Source: Eucommia ulmoides (lineage: Eukaryota > Streptophyta > Magnoliopsida > Garryales > Eucommiaceae). From it: a stretch of DNA of 64,000 nucleotides. The stretch covers positions 39,842,501 to 39,906,500 of the forward strand of contig CM028328.1 in the NCBI GenBank assembly GCA_016647705.1, written 5' to 3'. The notes beneath the pieces are model-generated. The model was not told the DNA's origin. It ran no database searches and saw only the letters and a program-made list of their open reading frames with translations. A program made the translations under genes and the position numbers. Each line of letters begins with the position of its first letter. The first letter of the stretch is position 1. This document shows positions 1-12,921 of the stretch, one piece after another.

Positions 1-892
1 CGCCCCGAGTTCCATTAAGATCCTCATGGAGGAGATGAGTGCTTCATATTTTTCCTTGTTGTTTATCACTTTAAATCCAAGCCTTACTGCATACTCTAGG
101 ATGTTACCCTCGGGGATGCTGATTACCAGTCTAGCCTCTAAATGTATCTAGTTTAATGATTCATCCATAGCCAATGGTAATACACACCTCCAAGGTTGAT
201 CCTAGTTTAAAGAGAGAGAATATACCAACAATTTATATTTTTCATAAATGGATATAATCCATCCATAGCAGGATGTCACCCCCGGGGGTGTAGGTTACCA
301 ATATATCACGTCGTAAAGACTGATTAAAGTAAAAATTTCCAGCAGAGAATCGTGTGAATCTCCATTCTCGAGCCCTTATATTCTTTTTCCAAGTTACAAA
401 AAATTAAAAAAACAACTCGATAATAACATTGGAAAACAAAGTGAAGATTATGCACCGAGTGAGCTATCGTGAATCTGTTAACTACTAAGGGATCAGTTAT
501 CCGCTTGGACTCCATGTCTCGAGGCATTAGCATAGATTGACATATTTAAGTAAGTTGGTTCCATCACCACATACTGTGGCATCCATGGTAAGGTTGGTTC
601 ACCGAATTTACCATTTTGGAGCACTCACCCTTGAGGGAACCTCGTTCAGCATGGCGTCGTCAAGGTCTCTTCCTTCGCGCACGTCCGATCGAGTGTTTGA
701 CAATTCCCAAATTTTAATAATGGAATAAATAAAGATTAGGAAGAGGAGGAAACAAGTTCCATCCCTCCCTTTCTAAGTCGTCCAAATCCATTCATTTTGA
801 AAATGATTTTTCAAGCGCTTTTCTAGGCGTCGATTTTGAAAAACTTCTTGAACTGGAATTTTATATTGAAAACAAAGTCGTCACCTAGCATG
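1..892 (-). mobile_element. Tat/Ogre-like Gypsy interior remnant (RNase H scrap and 5' leader)
   Basis: Read on the - strand, about 1-190 resembles the RNase H of Tat-lineage Gypsy elements: a stretch like PEGNILEYAVRLGF followed by KYEALISSMRILMELGA. Near 815-892 the - strand carries a leader phrase (gcgcctagaaaag-like after a tggcgactcc-like primer-site block) that recurs at 20.4, 27.35 and 31.37 kb. This marks the boundary between LTR and leader. The element is a broken fossil with only parts left. The stretch between RNase H and leader has no recognised gene. Confidence 0.55.
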
Positions 893-3800
893 GGGTTAAA
901 TGGTGTGCTAGGTCATTGGGATTATAGAAATTCATTTTTACTTTTAAAATGACCCATGTTTTGACTTCCAAAAGTTTGTGTACCAAAGATATTTTTTAAG
1001 TTCGGGAGTCGGTTTGGGGAAGGTTTTACACACCCCAAGACAACCGTCTGTAAACGGTACCTTGGTATAAATACATATTCAATGTTAAACATATCCAAGC
1101 AATTTTCTTTGATTCACTTAAACAAAAACGATTTCCTTTTTAAAAAAAAAAAAAAATCTTTTTATGTATTTTATCATGATGTAAGCAGTAAAAGTTATCT
1201 ATTATGCAACTACAACTAGAAATGAAAATATTTTTGTGTTTTTATCATAATGAAAACAATAAATACTATACTATACTATTCTAGGCAGCGACAACCCAAT
1301 AACAGTTTATAAAAGACATGAATATAAATATGCAAGCTACATAAAATGCAGACTAAGATTAATTTATTTGGAAATGTGACCGAAACCACACATGGGTTAC
1401 TTACGTATCTCGAATTAATAAGAATCAGGTCCTTATGTAGTTCGTCGGGTTAAGGTAAAAATCAATTTTTATTGTTTTAAGGTGACTGAACCCATATTAT
1501 AGGTTGTCTACCTACTTTGGGTGGTTACCAAAGATCAAGTCAAACGTAGTTCATTCGTGTTAAGTTGAAAACTGACAGGCTAGGTTGGTTTTAATTGAAA
1601 ATTGGTCTGATTTTAGTTAAAGACTGGTTTGGTTATTAGTTGGTTTTCGTTATGAACAACCTGAATCACAACCTTAACTAGTTATTATTAATTATTTTTA
1701 AGTTGTGAACAACCTGAATCACAACCTTAATCAGTTATATTATTAATCATTTTTTAAGTTGTGAACAACCTAAATCACAACATGAAATGTACCTAACCTC
1801 TTTGATTTTGTCAAGAACACCTTAACCGAACTCTTTTGTTTTGGTTAGTTAGTGTTAGTGTGTGAGTTGTTAGTTAAATAAATGAAAAGAAATACCATCT
1901 ATTTATGCCAATCATAATCGTTATTAAGAAAAACAAGAAAGTTTCTAAAAAAGAATCACACATATTCCCAAAGGAATAGTGGCCATCCATTTATCCCAAA
2001 TTCTTAGCCACAAGGGTCTGTCGATGTAGTATATAAGTGTGTGTGTGTGTGTATATATATATATAGGTTCCAATCCACAAGACAACCTAGCTATGATCTT
2101 TACGTTTATTAGAAATTAAATCCAATTATCAATAGTTATATAGTTAGTATTAACAGTTAGTAAAAAGTCGGTTTAAAGTTCTTGAGAGAATCGTAGAGAG
2201 TATGCACAACTCATGGTGTGATTGTAGTTTTGTTTGAATCATCACATGTTCTCAAATTATTTGGTCCCTCACATGTTCTTAACACATTCTTGGACATTCT
2301 TGATGTTCTTGAAATTGTTTTGTATGATTTGGACATAGTTTGGTTATTATAGCAAAAATTAATTATTTGTTTGGTTGTTTATGGGTTTTATGTGTTATGT
2401 ACATGAAATTAAGTGTATTAATTGAATGGTTATTCTATGTACAAGCAACATACACAAGATTAAACCAAGATCAAAGGGTTTTTTGAAGAAAACATACCTA
2501 CTTGTGGGGATGTAGTCTTCCCTAAGTGATCACCTCCTTCTCCTCTTTGATCTTCTTGGTTGCATATCAATCAATCACTATTGATTTCTTTGAGTTCTTG
2601 CTACAAGAACCTCAAGAACACCCTACCTAGGGGAAATGGTCTTCCCTAAATAGATATATCCCTTTCCTCCTTGATCTCATTGTCTTAACGTTGGTCGATG
2701 ATCCTCCTCCTCTTGAGTTCTTGCACCAAGAACCTCAAGATCAACATCTGAGACAAGATTTCAATGGGATAACGGCATATTATTCAAGAAATTTGCTCAA
2801 AAATCCTATCACTCGACACTTGGCTCAAGTTTTAGAGAGAGAAGCTATGTATTCAAGGCTTGAAAAAAATGAGGACCAAGCACCCCTATATATAGGTTGG
2901 GGGCCTACACATTTATATCTGCGTAGGCCATCCCAGCCTCTTCCTTGAGGGGTGTTTGTCCTAAGGGACATGCTATCATGATTTGATCTTGTTTTGTGTT
3001 GAATGAATTTTGGGTAGAAGGAAAGATCTTCAAAGATTTGGTAATCATTACCAAATATTTTCAAAGATTTGGCAATGATTGGAAATCATTACCAATCATT
3101 ATCTCTCCTCCAATCACATTTCTTACATATGGGTACATTAATGGCTCAATGTGACACATCTGGTTCGGTTTAAGGGCTAAGTACTGGTTAGTTTCACTAT
3201 TTTGGTTTAGTTTCCATTAATGCTTTCCAAATGCAATGTATGTAGTCTGAAGTGTCACCCTTGTATTTAATGCTCTTTGATGAGTCATTGTATGGTGAGC
3301 ACTCATCAGGTTGGTTTCGGATTGAATCGGGTTAACTTGCCTTGTAATCGACGGTTGGTTTTCAAATTCCTTAGTTACCCTAAGATAGTTTGGTGAAAAT
3401 ATCTGGATACTTTGAACCTAAACCTTCCATGTAATCCCAAGACTTTATTGTTGGATGGTATTTACATTTAATTCATTGTCTAGGTGGAAAACCAATTTGG
3501 TTTAGTTTCGGTAACAGGTAGACGCATTTCAAGGTTTTCGGTTAACTCTAAGATATTTTCATCAAAATATCTTGATACCTTGAATGTATTCTATCCATGT
3601 CATCTGAATAATTTAATGCTTTATAGGATGGGCATTCAATGCTCATTAAATTCCTAACTTAGGTGGCGAACCGAATCGGTTTAGTTTCGATAACGATTTG
3701 TCACATTCTAAGTGTCTTGGTTCCCTTCCTAGATAATTTATAGGAAAGTTATAGGAAGGTTAATTTTTTATTTCAAGGCCTCTTTTGTGGGCCTTTAATA

Positions 3801-4392
3801 ATGGCTAGGCCCTTAATTCATTGGGCCTAGGTTGGTTTGTCAAGACAATTTGAATTTGGTGTAATTCCAAATCATGCTCAGCTCCTTAATCACCTTTGTG
3901 ATTTAGAGATTTTCATGACCTTTACAATCCTTAACCAAGGCCTATTGGATTGTTTCTTGGTGGTATTTGATGTAATATGCATAAATGAAATAAATATTTA
4001 TTGTGTTAAACTGACAAGATTCAGTGAAAGTAAATGTTTCATGGTCAAGGTAGGTAATCGGAGTAATTTGTTTGAAATATCCTATAATTTAAGGGTGGTG
4101 GCTAATTTTTATCTATACTTAATATGATTTACTGAAAATCAAACTTTAATAAAGTCATTTTAGACCCCCTCAAATTATGAGAATTTCGAGGTTGACCCAA
4201 AATTTTTACTTAACTAGGTTGTGTCAAATTTAACATTTTTTGTGTTTTTCTCATGTTTTTGGGTATTTTTGTATATTATACAATGAAATCTCAGGTAGAA
4301 ATTCATTCCCCTTAAACCTAAGCTTAAAGTTTATTTGAAGTTTGTACTTGATTCGATACTGACTGGGGAGGACAAAATGCGGTGTCTACAGC
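893..4392 (-). repeat. Long LTR of a Tat/Ogre-like Gypsy element
   Basis: On the - strand the LTR begins TGTAGACACCGCATTTTGTC, directly after a purine-rich tract (AAAGAGGGGCAGC) at about 4393-4405. It ends just before the primer-site-like block near 885-892. A promoter-like TATATATA lies near 2890 and is followed, on the - strand, by a CT- and AAG-rich leader. The length of about 3.5 kb fits long Tat/Ogre LTRs. The boundaries come from comparison with sister copies at 20.4-23.5 kb and 24.9-27.3 kb. Interior sequence lies on both sides of this LTR. Not protein coding. Confidence 0.6.
1651..1786. repeat. Three-copy tandem repeat, unit 53-56 bp, inside the LTR
   Basis: The phrase gaacaacctgaatcacaac recurs at about 1654, 1707 and 1763, separated by AT-rich spacers. 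It lies within the Tat-like LTR. No function is suggested. Confidence 0.75.
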
Positions 4393-5109
4393 TGCCCCTC
4401 TTTATCATGCAAGTTTACTCGTAATGACAAAGAATGATATACTAACATTTTGTTTCGCTAGACATAAAATATAAAGACATGTATTTAAATCTATCCTAAA
4501 GGATGGAGACATACCTGATCCTTAAATCTATCCTAAAGGATGGAGACATACCTGATCCTTGAGGATTCGGCGAGGATGGCGATTGATCACTTCTACCACT
4601 GTATACTTCAAAGGATGACAAATAATCAACCTTATAAGAATACTATTGGAAATATGGTGACACATCAGATTCCTGTCCATCTGCATTCTTAGATGATGGT
4701 AATATATCTGATCATGTAGAGCATGGTAAGGACGACACTCTATATGAACCATTCCGAGAATTATACTACTATTGTATTACACTATTGGTTGTTATTACAC
4801 TACTGTTTGCTATTACACTAATAGTTATTATTACAATACTAGACCTTAGGACGATGTCACAGTACCTGGCCCTCAAGTCTTGGTGAGGACGACACTCTGT
4901 ACAAGCCCTCCCAATATATTCTGAAAGGATGATACGCGGTCTATCCCATAGGAGGTGGAAAAGATGACACTCGGTTAATCGACTCTTAGTTGTGACCATA
5001 CCCAGAAGGTTCTCCTACATATGTCAAATTAATGAGAATCAGGTCACACGTAGTTCTAGCAGGTAAAGTAAATTTTACTACTACACTATACTACGAAATT
5101 AAAAAAAAA

Positions 5110-5342
5110 ATTGTCTCATTGGCTGTCTCGTTTAAAATTAAAATACTATCTCGCTACTTGTCTCATATAAAAACAAAATACTGTATCGCTGGCTATCTCG
5201 TTTAAAATTAAAATACTGTCTCATTGGCTGTCTCGTTTAATATTATCTCACTGATTGTCTCGTTTAATACTGTCTTGTTAGCTAGCTCGTTTAAAATTAA
5301 AATACTTTCTCACTGGCTGTCTTGTTTAAAATTAAAATACTG
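5110..5342. repeat. Tandem array of about 46 bp units
   Basis: About five to six diverged copies of a unit containing ctgtctcgtttaaaattaa followed by aatactgtctcattgg. Part of the Tat-like non-coding interior. Confidence 0.75.
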
Positions 5343-5984
5343 TGACTATACCCAAAGGGTTCTCCTACATATCTCAAATTAATGAGAATCAGGTCACATG
5401 TAGTTCTAACATGTAAAGTAAATTCTATACTACACTACTATATTCATAAAAGATGACACGCGATCTATCTTATCAGATGTGGGGAGGATGACACTTGACC
5501 AATCAGCTCCTGGTTGTGACCGTACCCCAAAGGGTTTTCCTACATACTCAAATTAATGAGAATCAAGTCACATATAGTTCTAACATGTAAAGTAAATCAA
5601 GATTGGGTAGAATGGTTCTAGGTTCGAGAAACTAATTTCGGGGTGTCCAATCAGTCTTAGACTAAGGTCGATGTTAATTTTTGTGAGCTGACTTAACTGA
5701 ACCCCATTAGGGCGCCTACATATCTCATACTTAACTGAGAATCAGGTCAAATGTAGTTCAGACTTGTAAAGTACATAAATATTTGGCGGAATAGGTTCTT
5801 GGTCAGAGAAACCGATTCCTAGGTAATCATATTAATACATTATTGAAAATGACTAAGAGAATTCACACGGGCAAAGACCCTCAGGGAAACTCAACACCTA
5901 GTAGAGTTTCTTGGCCATATCTCACCTGGGATTACCTAACAAGGATTAGAAAACTTCCTGGGAGAAATTTAACCTCGAATAAAA

Positions 5985-6253
5985 TGTGCCCCAGTCGTAG
6001 ACTGGGGCTCTGTGATGTTTGTTTATTTTCTAGGATTATAGTTTTCAGTTGGTGATTGGTGTGAGTCTTATATCAAAAAACTCTCTATGGTGAAGATCTG
6101 ATATAATGTGCCGCAGTTGTAGCTGGGGCGACTTCTATCACAGAATCACAATAAAGAAACCAAATACAACATGCCCCAGCTATAGCTGGGGTGAGTCCCA
6201 TCTAGATTCTAAATGAAAAAACCAGATATAATGTGCCCCAACTCTAGCTGGGG
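5985..6253. repeat. Four dispersed hairpins with CCCCAG/CTGGGG arms
   Basis: Near 5990 the sequence CCCCAGTCGTAGACTGGGG forms an 8 bp stem with a 3 nt loop. Near 6175 CCCCAGCTATAGCTGGGG is a perfect 18 nt palindrome. Weaker members lie near 6110 and 6233. Each is preceded by an aatgtg/aacatg phrase. Similar elements occur at 24645-24700 and 27560-28225. Confidence 0.7.
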
Positions 6254-6900
6254 CATAGGACTATCTTTTGAGCATTCAAAGGATATGGCAGAGCCCACGT
6301 CAGTTTTTCTTATAACGTGAACTGAGCGTGCGATTGTAACGCTTGATTTAGTTTGGGAACCTCGTTGGGTTATCTATGTATATTGTTAATATTGTTCTGG
6401 ATGGTGATCATTGGATGACCAAAACCCACCTGAGCTATCTATATACATTGATTTCCTAGGTTTAGACTCCAGTCAAAATGTAGTTCAACCCTTATTGTGC
6501 TATCACATATTGTCAACAGTACCCACGAGGGCTTCCCACGTACCTTAGTAATCTACCAAGGATCAGGTCAATGCGTAGTTCGAGCACGGGTATCATTTGT
6601 TGTCTACTTAACAAAAGGATTAGTTTCTCAAGGAAGTCAAGGGACTTATGGAGAGATGCACCCTAATATAAGGCTGAGAGAATGTCATAAGGTTGACATC
6701 TCTCTGACTTCGACTAGACCCACTTGGGTCTCCTATGTATCTTGGTGATCTACTAAGGACAGATCGAAGGGTAGTCTGCTGGGGATGGAGGAATTTTGTT
6801 TAAGGTAATGACCCAACCTATAAAGGTTTCATGTACCCTAGTAGTTATTAGGACTCGGGTCGACACCTAATTCTTCTCAAAACACATGTTATTTCTAAAT

Positions 6901-7744
6901 CATTCCAAGAGAGACTTTGCTATTTTTTTAAATCCTCATCCATTTCACTTCAATCCTACTTTTTATTTTGTAATTATATGAATTTTAAAATTCTCTCTTC
7001 TCTTTATATATTATATAATAAAATTATCTATATATTATATAATAAAATTATGTTTGTAAACTATGTATAAAAATCATATTATTAAGTTACTAAATAAAAA
7101 TTATATTATGAGACATATTTTCATATTTTTTTATTATAAAATTTAATAGATTTCAAAATTTTATGTACAAATACTTGTCTATCCAAACAAAATAATTATG
7201 AAATTATACAATCAAATTCTTCACTTAAAAAAGTTATCCAAGTAAGGAATTTGTAAATGATGAGATTTCAAAATCTAGAATTTTGGAATCCCGTCATTTA
7301 CAAATTCCATAGATTTATCAAATCCTTTAACCAAACGTAACCTAACTTTAATTGATAATTAAATATTCCTCTAGCAAATATTTACTCTCGTACAGGAGGT
7401 TTTTCACCGTAAATCAACTCTCCGCTGTAAGAATTTTTTAAGGTAATCCAACAAGGAACGGAAGATTAGGAGCCTATCCATCACCTTACTAAGTGATTTC
7501 CCGAGACCGGGTATCATCAGATTCAAATGTTGACACTATTGGTAATCGAATCTCCGTTGGTAATACAGAATCTCTTATCTAGGTAAATCATCTTGTTTTT
7601 AACTTTGCTTGTTGTAATGATTTGACTTGTGACCCCATTAGCTTTGCTTCTCAACATCTTCCTGCATACATAATGGATAGAAGTAAAATCCATCTACGTT
7701 ACATAAGCAGTATTTTCATACCTAACCTTTCTTTTTTTTTACAT
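6901..7744. other. AT-rich spacer with a MITE-like hairpin
   Basis: No gene seen. A perfect 15 bp inverted repeat (GGAATTTGTAAATGA at 7246-7260 and its complement at 7294-7308) encloses a partly self-complementary loop. The phrase ccaaacgtaacc near 7333 resembles the outer end of a small MITE. The rest is low-complexity AT-rich DNA and a short stretch of unassigned unique sequence. Confidence 0.5.
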
Positions 7745-7922
7745 TGTTAAGATAATTGAGAAGTGGGGAATGAACCATGTATTTATATATTGAGAAAGAA
7801 ATACAAGGTTACATTTATTAAGAATATGCAGAATAGAAACTATACATGAGTATTTATATGGGAAGTGTGGTTAGGGTTTTGCCCTATAGGCCAAGTGGGC
7901 TAAGCCCATTATTACACTAACA
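7745..7922 (-). repeat. Copia LTR (left, 178 bp)
   Basis: Starts tgttaagataattgagaag and ends cactaaca on the + strand. It is about 93% identical to 12217-12397. On the - strand it follows a polypurine tract (GAGGGGGGA), which marks it as the 3' LTR. Confidence 0.9.
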
Positions 7923-9984
7923 TCCCCCCTCAAACTTAAGGCAGTAAGTGGGAGGTGAACTTGAGTTTGGAAACCAAAAAGTGAAAACGTTCGGGTGGAT
8001 GAGCCTTAGTGAAAATGTCTGTTGTTTGATCGGTTGAACTGACGGATTGTAGACGAACCATATTCTGGAGAATGTGATGACGGATGAAGTGACAATCAGT
8101 CTCGATGTATTATGTACGCTCGTGGAATACATCATTGTGAGTAATCTGAATAGCACTCATATTGTCACAGTGTAAGATAGTGGCTGCAGGAGAAAAGATG
8201 CTCATGTCAGCTAGTAGCCATCGAAGCTAGAGAAGCTCTTGAGTTGCATCAACCATCGCACGATATTCAGCTTCAGTACTGGAGCGAGCAACCACAGTTT
8301 GTTTCTTACTATGCCAGGAAATGAGAGAATTTCCCAAAAAAAATAGTAACCAGTGGTTCAACGTCTGTCAGTTGGGTCACTGGCCCAATCGGCATTAAAA
8401 TAAACTTGTAAGACGGGAGTAGATTGAGCTGAGAAATGAATCCCATGAAATAAAGTACCACTGACATACCGAAGAATACAAAGAACAGCCGAGTAATGAG
8501 TGGTCCAAGGAGCGGACAAGAACTGGCTGACCTGATGAACGGCATAGACAATATCAGGGCGAGTGACAGTAAGATATACAAGACTTCCAACCAGTTGGTA
8601 ATATAGAGTGGCATCCTGAAGAGGTGAACCATCGAGTGGGCTAAGTCTGATGTTCGGCTCGAGAGGAGTAGTGGCAGTGGTTCAGTCAGTGATCCTAGCC
8701 TTGGAAAGGAGATCCAAGACAAATTTGGCCTGAAAGAGAAAATATCCATCAGAACCAGATGAGACTTCGAGGCCAAGAAAATAGGTGAGCACGCCAAGAT
8801 CTTTCATCTCGAATTGGCCACTGAGAAACTTTTTGAGTTTAGAAATTCCACGTAGATCATCTCCAGTAATAATCATATCATCCACATACAGCAAAAGAAG
8901 GATAATACTGTGGGCAGTATGGCAAATAAACAGAGCCGAATCATGAGAACTAGGTGTGAACCCAAAACGATTATTAGTAGTGTTGAATTTAGCAAACCAG
9001 GCATGTAGAACTTACTTCAAACCATATAGGGCACGGCGAAGGCGACAAACTTTATTTCTAAAGGGAAACCAGGCCGAGAGATGTATGCATATAGACTTCC
9101 TCAAAAAGATCACCATTAAGAAATGCATTTTTTATATCCATTTGAAAGAGAATCCATTTTCGAATGGCGGTGACAGCAATAAGTGTACGGACAGATGTTA
9201 GCCTCACCACTGAAGCAAATGTCTCTTCATAGTCAATGCCATATTTCTGAGCGAATCCTTTAGCAACAAGTCGGGATTTATATTGTTCAATAGATCCATC
9301 AGAGAGCATCTTGATTTTAAACACCTATTTGCATCCAATAGGAGTTTTTCCAGGGGCAAATCAACAATATCCCAGGTATGAGTTTTAGCGAGGGCCTAAA
9401 GTTCTTCATCCATTGTTTTCTGCCAAAGAGGATTAGTGCTAGCCTCCTTATAGGATTGAGGCTCATGCAGATAAAGTATAGTGGAAAAACAATGAAAATC
9501 AGTAAGGTAATATGGACGATGAGTTACCCTGGTAGAGTGGCGAGGGTGTTCTGGAGCGTGGGTCTCTGAGGCAGTTGGTACAGAATCTTTCTTGGACCTG
9601 TTCTTCCTAAAATTTTCGCAACCCTAAAGCTTTTGCCGCCGCCGCCCGTATTCTCTCAAGACTTTCATCGCTACTGTAGGCTTCATTCCTTCTCCGGTAT
9701 CAACAACCATCACACCCCTGTCTTTCTCTTGCAGAGACGAACACAACGCCACCAAAATCACTGCCACTGGAGATTACACGCGCCCTCACGCGCCTTCAAT
9801 ATCCTGCAGTACCACCACCCTTCGCTATCTCAGATTTTGGGATCTACAGCCTCAACCAGGGCTTCAAACCAAACTCACAATATACCATCGGAACCATATT
9901 GACGAGACGATTTGAACTACACAAAAACAATTCCATTCCAATGCCATACATGCCCTCACGCGCAGTCCAAAGGTTCGGCTCTCT

Positions 9985-10205
9985 ATTTGCATTAGATTCA
10001 TGCACCTTTTTTTAGACCCGTTGTGCCATGTTAGCCCTAAATCCAGTCAACAGCCTAGTCAGCGCCCAATCAATGCCAAGTCATCGCCACGTCAGCGCAA
10101 CGTAAGTATCACGTCGGTGCCACGTCAGCGCCAGCTCAACCCACGTCAGCACATTGACTACCATACCATCTGCTAACCGCGATGTCAATGCCACTCAACC
10201 TGTCC
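9985..10205. repeat. Degenerate short repeat in the Copia leader (cacgtcagcgcc type)
   Basis: About eight to ten variants of cgtcagcgcca / cacgtcagc / ctagtcagcgc occur in some 200 bp within the untranslated leader of the Copia element. No coding potential is evident. Confidence 0.55.
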
Positions 10206-12216
10206 ATCGCCACGTCACCGGATTTCTTCAAGGTTCTTTATTTGACCGGTTCAGCCCATTTTTAACCAATTTTCTACAAATTTAAACCGGTTCCTGAGGT
10301 TTTTCGCATTCCGATTTTGTTTCTGGCCTCTGTTTTGTGATTTGAGGCTCACAAAATATAATTTATGTTATATCCGTGTGGTTTCTACACCGGTTCATTC
10401 GTTTTTCACCCGGTATTTGAAGATTCAATATTGGTTCCTGGACAATTTCAGCATTCCGGATCTATCTGTGATCTCCGTCAAATCAAATTTGGATCATATA
10501 ATATTGTTGATTCAGTTCATTACGAAGATTTAATCGATTCAAGGGGATCTCAATCGGTTCTTCAGGAGTATAGATCGGTTCCTGGATTTCAGCATCCTGA
10601 ATCCATCTGTGACAATAGTTTCTCCAGGCTCAATAGCGATGTCTTTGGGTTCTTCACTCATTATTAATTCTAAAGAGGGTTCGGATCCTACCTCCACTAC
10701 TGTCATCATGTCTATTGCACATTTGGCCTCACTCCTCCTTTATATCTTCTCCAACATTGGTAATAGTACATACCTTTCCTCTTCTCTCTCACTTACTACA
10801 GGTAACTCTTCTTGGTTCTTTGATTCTGCTTGTTGCAATCATATGACGTCTGATCCCCATATTTTTTCAACCAAACTCTCCGCTATGAATATCCATAGTA
10901 TTCATACCACTGATGGTTCTCAAATGCGTGTTACTCATACCAGTCAGGTTCTACTTCCCATCTTTCTATTCCTAACACGTATTTGATTCAGAAACTCACC
11001 TTAAATCTCTTGTCTGTTAGGTAATTTTGTGAATTGGGATTTGAAGTCATATTTTTTAATAGTGATTTTGGTGTACAGAATCCTCAGACAAGAGAAACTC
11101 TTGGGACTGGTCGTAAGGTTGGATGCCTATTTGAACTTACCAGTTTGCACCTTCCATCTCCAACTCCATCACCACTACAACCCCAAGTCCCTTCATCAAC
11201 CTGTGCAACCTCACCACCACCACTGATATCCTCATCCTTATCTCCACAACCACCAGCTGATCTCTCACTATCCCAAATATGGCATACTCAATTAGGCCAC
11301 ACTTCATCTAGCCGACTTAAATCGCTTATCTCTAGTAGTCAATTAGGTTCAGTTCAACATGAGTCCTTCAAATGTATCAATTGCTAACTTTCCAAACAAC
11401 CAGCCCTACCTTTCAAAGAGAGTCAATTTATTTCTCTTGCACCCTTGATCTAATTCATTTTGATATTTGGGGGCCTTCTCCTCATGCCTCGATGGGTGGC
11501 CTTCGTTACTTTGTTATCTTCGTGGATGACTACTCTCGATATACATGGTTGTTTCTTATGAAACATCGATCCAAACTATTCCAAATATATTCTAAGTTTT
11601 CTTCTATAGTTCAAACCCAATTTTCTAGAATTATCAAAAAATTTCTTAACCTGCTTCGCAAAAATGGCACACTCCCCCATCGCTTGTGTCCCAGTACATC
11701 CCAACAAAATGGACGACCCGAACGCAAACATAGACATATTCTCAACACAGTTCATGTTCTCCTCATTTCTTCATCATGTCTTGAGTATTTTTGGGGGTGA
11801 GGCTGCCTTCACAGTCATCTACACAATAAACCGTGTCCCTTCCGCTACAATCCAAAACCAGTCTCCATTTGAATGCCTTTTTCGGTAAAACTCCTAATTA
11901 CTCTGAACTCAGAGTCTTTAGTTGCGCTTATTTTGTTCTTCTCAAACCACATGAACACAACAAAGTGGAACCAAGGGCTTGTCTATGTTGTTTTCTTGGA
12001 TATGGCATCGAACATGAAGGGTATCGGTGTTGGGATTCCATTTCTAAAACCCTTCGTATCACGCGACATTTTATTTTTTGGGAACATCAAATGTTTTCTT
12101 CCTTACGGTCATTTGACATGTCAACCCTCACCAACTCCAGATTCTTTACTGATCCATCCATTGAGTTATTTCCAGATGATACAGTTCCAGGTACTGTTGA
12201 GTCCGCTCTGATACCA

Positions 12217-12397
12217 TGTTAAGATAATTGAGAAGTGGGGAATGAACCATGTATTGATATATTGAGAGAGAAATACGAGGTTACATGTATTAAAAATATG
12301 CATAATAATAGAAACTATATATGAGTATTTATAGGAGAAGTGAGGTTAGGATTTTGCCCTATGGGCCAAGTGGGCTAAGCCCATTATTACACTAACA
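12217..12397 (-). repeat. Copia LTR (right, 181 bp)
   Basis: Same orientation and ends as the left LTR. It is flanked internally by the tRNA-Met primer-binding complement at 12205-12216, which marks it as the 5' LTR of a - strand element. Confidence 0.9.
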
Positions 12398-12873
12398 TAC
12401 ACTTTGTCTCTAATCTCACTCCAAATCTTTTTTTTTTTTCTTTTTTTTTTTCTATTGATTAATTGTGCGAATTGAGACTTACAAGTAATCTTTTCCGATT
12501 CTTGAATTTTGATATCAATTAATACTCGCGTGGTTGTCTAATTTTGACTTGATGGGATTTTGATTCAAAGACTTCCCCGGAAATCAAACTTATTATACAT
12601 TTGGTAAGACAATGGACGAAAAATCCAAAAAAAAAAAAAAAAATCTGAAATAATTCAAAAATATGGGACAAAAAATACTTGGAAAAAAATTGAAAAATAC
12701 AAAAATAACAATAGTAATAAGTGAATAATCAACTAAAACTGAAGTTGCAATCTGCATGTGGCCATCAAAATCAAGCTCGAATCTCAAAGATTATATAAAA
12801 TAATAAACAATAAATTATTATTGAAAGTTTAAAACGTGGCGATTATATTATTCAAAAAAGTAGTTTGTGGTTG
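12398..12873. other. Upstream region of the phosphatase gene
   Basis: About 475 bp of AT-rich DNA with T-runs (12428-12452) and an A-run (12628-12642) between the Copia LTR and the TATA box. No ORF or known cis-element is called with confidence. It presumably holds the proximal promoter. Confidence 0.4.
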
Positions 12874-12882
12874 CTATAAATA
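12874..12882 (+). promoter_or_regulatory. TATA box of the purple acid phosphatase gene
   Basis: CTATAAATA lies 40-48 bp upstream of the start codon at 12922. Transcription would begin around 12900-12910 in the pyrimidine-rich cacttctctctc tract, leaving a very short 5' UTR. Inferred from position and consensus only. Confidence 0.6.
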
Positions 12883-12921
12883 AATGGTCATGGGTTCACA
12901 CTTCTCTCTCAAGTCTCAACA

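Larger units (their letters stand above)
4393..6900 (-). mobile_element. Tat/Ogre-like 3' non-coding interior with repeat arrays
   Basis: This block adjoins the purine-rich tract and LTR start at 4392, so on the - strand it is the region just before a 3' LTR. It has no coding domain. It is built from short repeats: an approximately 38 bp duplication (4490-4570), a 46 bp array (5110-5342), a recurrent phrase of the type tacatatctcaaattaatgagaatcaggtc..gtagttc (about 5015, 5365, 5545, 5720, 6430, 6535, 6735), and four hairpins with CCCCAG..CTGGGG arms (5985-6250). Blocks of the same make-up recur at 23.5-24.8 and 27.5-28.3 kb. Confidence 0.55.
7745..12397 (-). mobile_element. Broken Copia LTR retrotransposon with oppositely oriented halves
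   Basis: Two direct LTRs (178 and 181 bp, TG..CA on either strand) bound the element and differ at about 12 sites plus a 3 bp indel, so the insertion is old but not ancient. The candidate target duplication is tacat/tacac. The primer site complementary to initiator tRNA-Met (GCTCTGATACCA, 12205-12216) abuts the right LTR, and the purine tract abuts the left LTR, so the element runs on the - strand. The reverse transcriptase/RNase H part (about 8.3-9.6 kb, motifs [12 protein letters not shown] and LYVDDMIITGDD) reads on -. A leader, protease, GAG-pre-integrase and integrase part (about 9.6-12.2 kb) reads on +. Coding parts are broken in many places (roughly ten). The element ends about 0.5 kb upstream of the phosphatase gene. 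Confidence 0.85.

Noticed and set aside
8956-9201. Plus-strand open stretch in the Copia RT region
   Set aside because: Antisense of the - strand reverse transcriptase; no domain of its own.
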